From: an uncultured Bacilli bacterium
Lineage (GTDB): Bacteria > Bacillota_I > Bacilli_A > RF39 > UBA660
NCBI GenBank assembly: GCA_934190785.1
Contig: CAKPTA010000002.1
Location: forward strand, 1 to 64,000
Length of the DNA: 64,000 nt
Direction of reading: 5' to 3'
Shown: in pieces, positions 60,274-64,000 of the stretch
Position numbering within the stretch: position 1 is the first letter of the stretch
How the letters are laid out: the number at the start of each line of letters is the position of its first letter
Notes under the pieces: generated by a model
What the model was told of the DNA's origin: nothing
Databases searched by the model: none
Seen by the model: only the letters and a program-made list of their open reading frames with translations
Program-made: the position numbers and the translations under genes

Positions 60274-60503
60274 TATTCACTCTTTGTTTCGTCATTTTCT
60301 TCAGAAACTGAGATTTTGTGAACATTTACTGCTTTATTCATCTCTTCATCATAATCAAATTCTACTATATCATTTTCATCTAATGTTTTAAATCCTTTCA
60401 TCACAATATCTGAAAAATGAACATATATATCTTGCTCCTTTTCACTTGATGATATGAATCCATATCCTTTCTCACTGCTAAACCATTTTACTTTTCCTTG
60501 CAT
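60273..60503 (-). CDS. csp: Cold-shock-like RNA-binding protein
   Basis: 76 residues. The CSD landmarks GKVKWFSSEKGYGFI (RNP1 KGYGFI), YVHFSDI (RNP2 VHF) and VEFDYDEE are intact; the C-terminal ten residues are acidic (EENDETKSE). It is an RNA/ssDNA-binding chaperone. The start overlaps the membrane-protein gene by 16 nt, and GAAAGGAAAAT is its ribosome-binding site. In an ICE it could bind transferred single-stranded DNA, by inference. Confidence 0.9.
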   Translation of the reverse strand: MQGKVKWFSSEKGYGFISSSEKEQDIYVHFSDIVMKGFKTLDENDIVEFDYDEEMNKAVNVHKISVSEENDETKSE

Positions 60504-60985
60504 ATTTTCTTTCCTTTCTTTTCTTTTATTTCATTACTACCTACTGCTATATTATATAATCTATCAATTCTGTTTGTTAATTGATTGATTATAATCATTA
60601 AAACACTAAATACTACTAATAAATAAAAACTACTCATTAAACTTTTTAACTCTACAAAGTTATAAATTAACAATGCACTAACAGGTAGAAATAACAAACC
60701 ACTCACCAAAATACAAAAAATTTTATTTAATGAATATCTTTGTTTTCTACTTAAATATAGAACTACAAATAAAGTTATAATAAAAGTGACAATATAAATA
60801 TCTAAAATAAACTTTTTAAAATCAACATAACTTAACAATGTTAGTTCTTTTTCACAACAGATATATTTATCAAATAAGCAGAAGATACTATTTGTTGCTA
60901 ATATTATAAAATAAAGTATTAACCCTAATATTAATAAGTATTTGATTACTTTTAATATTTTAGATAACTTATAATAACTTCTCAT
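60488..60985 (-). CDS. Four-helix membrane protein of unknown function
   Basis: 165 residues from ATG 60985 (AAGGAAATAATAAAAGA upstream). The longer GTG frame to 61039 is less supported. Four hydrophobic spans (about 15-35, 60-80, 90-110 and 118-140 in this frame) and a basic C-terminal tail (KEKKGKKICKEK) are visible. It is between mazF and csp. No family is recognised. Confidence 0.6.
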   Translation of the reverse strand: MRSYYKLSKILKVIKYLLILGLILYFIILATNSIFCLFDKYICCEKELTLLSYVDFKKFILDIYIVTFIITLFVVLYLSRKQRYSLNKIFCILVSGLLFLPVSALLIYNFVELKSLMSSFYLLVVFSVLMIIINQLTNRIDRLYNIAVGSNEIKEKKGKKICKEK

Positions 60986-61056
60986 TCTTTTATTATTTCC
61001 TTCGTCACACCAATACTTCTCAGAACTTTCACTACACAAATCTTCATAAATTTGTT

Positions 61057-61407
61057 TTACTTTTTTAATACTGTTCCCTCCTTTTCTAATTCTAACGAAA
61101 TGGATAAAGCTCTGTCTATTAGTTTCATAGTTTTCTCATCTAAAGTTTTAATATAAGAAATTATTTGCTCCTTTGAAATAGTTAAAACGCACTCGCATAA
61201 TGCCATTTGATTTTTAGCAGTTATAACATGAACAGGTAAATGTGTTTTTTTGAGTTTAGTTGTTAATGGGACAACAATGATTGTAGGAGAAAATGTATTT
61301 CCTAAATTATTTTGAACAACCAAACATGGACGTCTTCCGAATTGAACATGTGATGATATATTTTTTAATTCTACATCATATACCTTTCCTCTTCTAATTT
61401 CATTCAT
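61057..61407 (-). CDS. mazF: MazF/PemK-family endoribonuclease toxin
   Basis: 116 residues. The MazF landmarks are present: RRGKVYDVEL, GRRPCLVVQNN, TIIVVPLTTKLKK, ALCECVLTISKEQI. It cleaves mRNA at short motifs. No MazE-like antitoxin with a typical SpoVT/AbrB or RHH fold was recognised next to it. The overlapping upstream 88-residue gene (ATGA overlap) is the positional candidate. Confidence 0.88.
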   Translation of the reverse strand: MNEIRRGKVYDVELKNISSHVQFGRRPCLVVQNNLGNTFSPTIIVVPLTTKLKKTHLPVHVITAKNQMALCECVLTISKEQIISYIKTLDEKTMKLIDRALSISLELEKEGTVLKK

Positions 61408-61670
61408 ATAAAATAACTCTTAACTACACATTCAATCTCTAAAATATAATAAGCATCACGAGGATATTTTACTTTTCTTCTGGGTTTATGAAACATATCA
61501 TCATATACAATACGTAATATACAAGGATACCCCTCTTTTCTTAATAATTGTAAAATCTTTTCCCTTCCTAATTTTTTTACTATTTCTCTACCACAGCAAC
61601 AGTTCCCATACTTTCTCAGATGATACAAAATCCATTTAGGAATGACAGTATTATCATTAGAAAATCTCAT
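61404..61670 (-). CDS. Small basic protein overlapping mazF, possible antitoxin
   Basis: 88 residues from ATG 61670 (GGGAGGAGCAACTGTT upstream; frame to 61688 is less likely). It is basic and Cys-rich (KYGNCCCGREIVKKLGREK, GYPCILRIVYDD), with no AbrB-like or RHH motif. The gene overlaps mazF by 4 nt, so both are made together. It could be a novel antitoxin or an unrelated element gene. Confidence 0.6.
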   Translation of the reverse strand: MRFSNDNTVIPKWILYHLRKYGNCCCGREIVKKLGREKILQLLRKEGYPCILRIVYDDMFHKPRRKVKYPRDAYYILEIECVVKSYFI

Positions 61671-61706
61671 AACAGTTGCTCCTCCCATAAAACTGATGAA
61701 CTAAAT

Positions 61707-61895
61707 TTAAACTACCTTTATTAAATCTACTGCAAAGTTACTTCTGACATCAAAACATTTAACCTCATCAATACCATCAAACAAGTAATAAATAGTATTA
61801 TTACAAATCTTAATGATGGTAAGAAAATAGCCGTGATCTTCAGATAATGCATTATAAATACGATACCTTTCTTTTTCTTTAAAAATCACTATCAC
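61707..61895 (-). CDS. Small hypothetical protein behind operator site 4
   Basis: 62 residues, start GTG 61895 or GTG 61889; GAGGTG overlaps these codons so the start is uncertain. The sequence (RYRIYNALSEDHGYFLTIIK, then YYLFDGIDEVKCFDV) looks like a small beta-rich fold. Operator site 4 lies 24 nt upstream. Confidence 0.5.
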   Translation of the reverse strand: MIVIFKEKERYRIYNALSEDHGYFLTIIKICNNTIYYLFDGIDEVKCFDVRSNFAVDLIKVV

Positions 61896-61919
61896 CTCAC
61901 TTTACTTTTTTAATATAAT

Positions 61920-61935
61920 GTTTACACTAGTAAAC
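61920..61935 (-). promoter_or_regulatory. Operator site 4 of 7
   Basis: GTTTACACTAGTAAAC, identical to sites 2 and 5, lies 24 bp before the 61707-61895 gene. No good -10/-35 pair with the 4-nt geometry is visible here. Confidence 0.65.
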
Positions 61936-62008
61936 GATATGATTAAAAAAAATAAAATATATACTACTAGAAATTTACTACATAAAAACACTTCAAATTA
62001 CTTTCATC

Positions 62009-62017
62009 ATTATACCA
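62009..62017 (-). promoter_or_regulatory. Extended -10 element TGGTATAAT
   Basis: On the minus strand TGGTATAAT (62017-62009) lies between operator sites 5 and 4. It may start the transcript of the 61707-61895 gene and the mazF operon. Confidence 0.45.
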
Positions 62018-62044
62018 CACCACCTCCAAGCTACTTTCAAAGTC

Positions 62045-62060
62045 GTTTACACTAGTAAAC
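62045..62060 (-). promoter_or_regulatory. Operator site 5 of 7
   Basis: GTTTACACTAGTAAAC lies just downstream of a strong minus-strand promoter (TTGACT 62102-62097, 17 bp, TATTAT 62079-62074). The transcription start near 62067 would place it at about +7 to +22, a repressor position. Confidence 0.68.
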
Positions 62061-62073
62061 ACTTTCTATTAAA

Positions 62074-62102
62074 ATAATAACCTTTATTTTTATAAAAGTC
62101 AA
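62074..62102 (-). promoter_or_regulatory. Promoter controlled by operator site 5
   Basis: On the minus strand TTGACT, a 17-bp spacer and TATTAT. It reads toward the 61707-61895 gene and the mazF group. It lies 68 nt after the 62170 gene stop. Confidence 0.6.
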
Positions 62103-62169
62103 TACCCTATTAAAAAAATTATATTCAAATAAATTGCTGTATAGTTTTTCTATACAGCCGATACTCATT

Positions 62170-62469
62170 TCAATCCTTAATAGATTTAACATAATTTTCT
62201 AAATTAAATAATGTTTTATCCAGTTTGTCTTCGTCTTCAATTGAAATAGTACCGATAGTACCAATTAAATTAAATAATTGTTCCATTTTTACTACCAAAG
62301 AATTACAATTCATTAAATCATTAATAGTTTTATTGTAATTTTCCTCTAACTTGTTTAATTCTTGTACAACGTATTTCATTACTTCACAAGGAATATCTTT
62401 TCCCTCATTTAGATATTCATTTACTACTGCTAAAACTACTTCTACTTCATTTCTTTTTTCTTTGATCAT
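62170..62469 (-). CDS. Hypothetical helical protein
   Basis: 99 residues, acidic and predicted all-helical (VEVVLAVVNEYLNEGKDI, VVQELNKLEENYNKTI). It overlaps the upstream gene by 23 nt. No family is recognised. It is the second gene of a short operon reading away from the XRE gene at 62919. Confidence 0.62.
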   Translation of the reverse strand: MIKEKRNEVEVVLAVVNEYLNEGKDIPCEVMKYVVQELNKLEENYNKTINDLMNCNSLVVKMEQLFNLIGTIGTISIEDEDKLDKTLFNLENYVKSIKD

Positions 62470-62662
62470 ATATACTTTCCTTTCCCATAATTGGCACTAC
62501 ATTTAGTGATGTCTTATCTCTAAGTTTATTTAGACACACCTCTAATATCCGAATCGTAGATTCATCATCCAATTGGGTAGATAAAGTAAAATCTTTCTCA
62601 CCTTCTACTACGAGAATTTTAATACTTTTCACTTGTCCTACTGAAGACTGTCGTCTATACAA
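62447..62662 (-). CDS. Small hypothetical protein with TTG start
   Basis: 71 residues. TTG 62662 is supported by AGGTGAAATT directly upstream. It has a beta-alpha pattern (IKILVVEGEKDFTLSTQL, then ESTIRILEVCLNKLRDK) and a basic end. It is divergent from the XRE gene at 62919 with twin operators between them, like an early gene facing a repressor. Confidence 0.58.
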   Translation of the reverse strand: MYRRQSSVGQVKSIKILVVEGEKDFTLSTQLDDESTIRILEVCLNKLRDKTSLNVVPIMGKESIYDQRKKK

Positions 62663-62797
62663 AATTTCACCTGCCTTCCTTACTATAAGTCAGGATGAAA
62701 ACATCACCCTAATCATATATGTCATATTACACAACCTCCTACTGCTAAAATATAACTACGTTATATAGAAAATATTTTATCAAAAATATCTTAAATT

Positions 62798-62813
62798 GTC
62801 TACTAGTATAAAC
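62798..62813 (+). promoter_or_regulatory. Operator site 6 of 7
   Basis: GTCTACTAGTATAAAC, the exact reverse complement of site 7, 28 bp away. The pair lies between the divergent 62447-62662 and 62919-63341 genes. Confidence 0.68.
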
Positions 62814-62841
62814 GATATAGTTTGAAATTAGTTATAAAATT

Positions 62842-62857
62842 GTTTATACTAGTAGAC
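62842..62857 (-). promoter_or_regulatory. Operator site 7 of 7
   Basis: GTTTATACTAGTAGAC, inverted relative to site 6. A possible plus-strand promoter for the XRE gene (TAGACA 62853-62858, 17 bp, TAAAAT 62876-62881) overlaps it, which would give autorepression. Confidence 0.68.
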
Positions 62858-62918
62858 ATTTTTACAAAAAAATAGTAAAATAATATTGAAGTTAATTTTT
62901 TATGAAAGGAGATAAATA

Positions 62919-63341
62919 ATGAGTAGGGAATCTGCTGTAAGACTTATTTTGATTGAATATTTAGAACTGCATAATATGAGTTTATCAGAATTCGGGAGAA
63001 AATCAAAAGTAAACAAAGCAACATTAAGTAAACTACTAAATAATAAATATGGTAAGATAGGAATATCTGGTGTAATTTTAGGACTTATAGCAAATGGTAT
63101 GTGTATGGATTTGCCTGAACTAGAAGAAAAAATTATTGAATATCAAACTGCATACCAAAATGGTGAAGTAAAACAAAAAACGTATACTGATAAAGACAAA
63201 ATAATCGCTCTTATATCCGATAATATTAAAAAATTAGATGTTGAAGAATTAAAAATTCTACATAGTATTATTTTAGAAGTTGATAAAAAGACTCTAAAAA
63301 GTTTAGACATAATAATTAAGAATATGAAAAATATGCAATAA
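62919..63341 (+). CDS. XRE-like regulator facing twin operators, candidate element repressor
   Basis: 140 residues. The N-terminal half is a Cro/CI-type helix-turn-helix (YLELHNMSLSEFGRKSKVN, then KATLSKLLNNKYGKIG). A helical C-terminal part (KDKIIALISDNIKKLDVEEL ... DIIIKNMKNMQ) follows, probably for dimerisation. AAAGGAGATAAATA precedes the ATG. It is the only gene here whose promoter region holds two operator copies, as expected for an autoregulated master repressor. Confidence 0.78.
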   Translation: MSRESAVRLILIEYLELHNMSLSEFGRKSKVNKATLSKLLNNKYGKIGISGVILGLIANGMCMDLPELEEKIIEYQTAYQNGEVKQKTYTDKDKIIALISDNIKKLDVEELKILHSIILEVDKKTLKSLDIIIKNMKNMQ

Positions 63342-63358
63342 CACATATTTTTTATTTT

Positions 63359-64000
63359 TTAATACGATATTTCATAGTCATCATAAAAATTCCTATCATA
63401 GTCTTGTTCTTTTTCTTTAAACCATCCTAGCTCTTCGTCCCATTCTATTTCATTTTTATTAAATCTATCAATATTGTTTATGATAGATTTTTTTAAGTAT
63501 CCAAATTTATTATCTATAATCTCATTATATTCATCTAAAAAATGTCTTTTAACCACACTTGATGTAATGTAATGCGTTATTGTCACTATATTTGTAAATT
63601 CATATTGTTTTAATAACTGTTTAAATAGTTTATCATACTTATACAGTTCTATATCATCATCTTTTAAATAATTTCTTTTAATCAAATCTTTTGTAATTGA
63701 ATGGTGTGTCTTATTTGATTTTAAATTGTCTAATTTTAAAGAATTTTTTTCATTTATGGTTTTATCTATTTTATCTATTTGTTCTTTAGTATTTTCTTTA
63801 TTAGTATTTATTTGTGTGCCTTTTTCGGTATCTCCTTTAACGGCATCTCCCTTTTGGGTATCTGGATGATCTTTCTCTAATACATTAACAGGAATTTCTC
63901 TAATTATGTAATCGTACTTATAATATCCTTTTTCTCCTCTTCCTTGTTCTCTTACCACATATCCTTTATTTATTAATTCACTCAATATATTTCTAATTGC
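63359..64000 (-). CDS. Replication-initiator/HTH protein, 5' end beyond window
   Basis: Partial: the frame is open to the right edge, and the TTG at 63985 is internal (the upstream codons read AIRNIL before SELINKGYVV). The visible N-terminal part is the second half of a winged helix (ILSELINKGYVVREQGRG), as in RepA/primosome-type initiators of Tn1549-like ICEs. A charged linker (about 45-105) and a C-terminal helical domain (KFGYLKKSIINNIDRFNK) follow. It likely initiates rolling or theta replication of the excised circle or regulates it. About 214 residues are present. Confidence 0.7.
   Translation of the reverse strand, partial: AIRNILSELINKGYVVREQGRGEKGYYKYDYIIREIPVNVLEKDHPDTQKGDAVKGDTEKGTQINTNKENTKEQIDKIDKTINEKNSLKLDNLKSNKTHHSITKDLIKRNYLKDDDIELYKYDKLFKQLLKQYEFTNIVTITHYITSSVVKRHFLDEYNEIIDNKFGYLKKSIINNIDRFNKNEIEWDEELGWFKEKEQDYDRNFYDDYEISY

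Noticed and set aside
1..64000. Mycoplasma-type genetic code (TGA = Trp), suggested by the very low GC
   Set aside because: Several genes end in TGA with the next gene overlapping correctly (for example 46031 and 50878), and TGA ends 7069-7683 and 57464-58000. Code 11 fits.
36635..64000. The region right of 36.6 kb as host chromosome
   Set aside because: Operator sites shared with the conjugation genes and a Rep-like, MazF and ArpU-like module at 59-64 kb place it inside the same element.
1..64000. tRNA, rRNA or riboswitch genes
   Set aside because: No cloverleaf-like sequence with conserved TTCGA arm, no rRNA-like stretch and no recognisable riboswitch core was found on either strand by reading.

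Overview
The window is strongly AT-rich DNA using the standard bacterial code (TGA is a genuine stop, for example at 7069 and 46031). Shine-Dalgarno sites are of Bacillota type. A sortase, CHAP/NlpC-type wall hydrolases and a wall-anchored adhesin point to a low-GC, walled Bacillota host, perhaps a gut Bacilli/Erysipelotrichia-like lineage. No chromosomal housekeeping block, rRNA or tRNA was recognised, and almost all genes are on the minus strand. The window reads as most of one integrative and conjugative element (ICE) of the broad Tn1549/CTn type. One end is at the left (integrase at 321-1595). The other end lies beyond the right edge, where a replication-initiator-like gene runs off.

Layout. 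1-3.5 kb: putative attachment end, integrase, excisionase, sortase B, HU. 3.6-7.1 kb: MOBP relaxase, MobC-like protein and a candidate oriT. 7.1-14.9 kb: small cytosolic accessory genes (ArdC antirestriction, a YubB/DUF1281-like protein, a methylase remnant, an XRE regulator) and a tiny toxin-like ORF. 14.9-25.4 kb: mating channel (Ig-like anchored proteins, CHAP hydrolase, VirB4, PrgI, VirB6-like, Maff2, VirD4, PcfB-like). 25.4-29.9 kb: primase and accessory genes. 29.9-36.4 kb: two giant surface proteins. 36.6-42.4 kb: a histidine kinase, its degenerate paralogue, and an AMP-forming ligase. 42.5-54.9 kb: APH, ABC-F, a ten-gene biosynthetic operon and a LysR regulator. 55-58.7 kb: three small XRE regulators and a plus-strand operon of four unknown genes. 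58.7-64 kb: CAP-domain protein, ArpU-like factor, cold-shock protein, MazF and an XRE/Rep end module.

The main discovery candidate is the operon at 45054-53850. It encodes a MilB/BlsM-type CMP N-glycosidase, a protein resembling cytosylglucuronate synthase, a radical SAM/SPASM enzyme, two DegT-type aminotransferases, two FemAB-like acyltransferases, a methyltransferase, a PHP phosphoesterase and one unknown protein. This set matches the logic of peptidyl cytosine-nucleoside antibiotics (blasticidin S, mildiomycin, gougerotin), which block the ribosomal peptidyl-transferase centre. Immediately downstream is an ABC-F plus aminoglycoside-phosphotransferase operon, a fitting self-resistance pair. 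Upstream is a LysR gene whose own leader carries an attenuator-like hairpin. A mobile nucleoside-antibiotic cluster in an ICE would be unusual.

A second system-level signal is a 16-bp inverted repeat (GTTTAC-N4-GTAAAC and close variants). It occurs at seven intergenic sites, three inside the conjugation region (14.6, 22.1, 29.3 kb) and four in the right-hand module (61.9-62.9 kb). At the first three sites the -10 box ends exactly 4 nt from the repeat. Because the same operator lies on both sides of the 36-59 kb cargo, it argues that the cargo sits inside the element and that both halves share one regulator. Many cytosolic accessory proteins also end in a similar acidic tail, part of which is explained by ribosome-binding sites embedded in overlapping gene ends.
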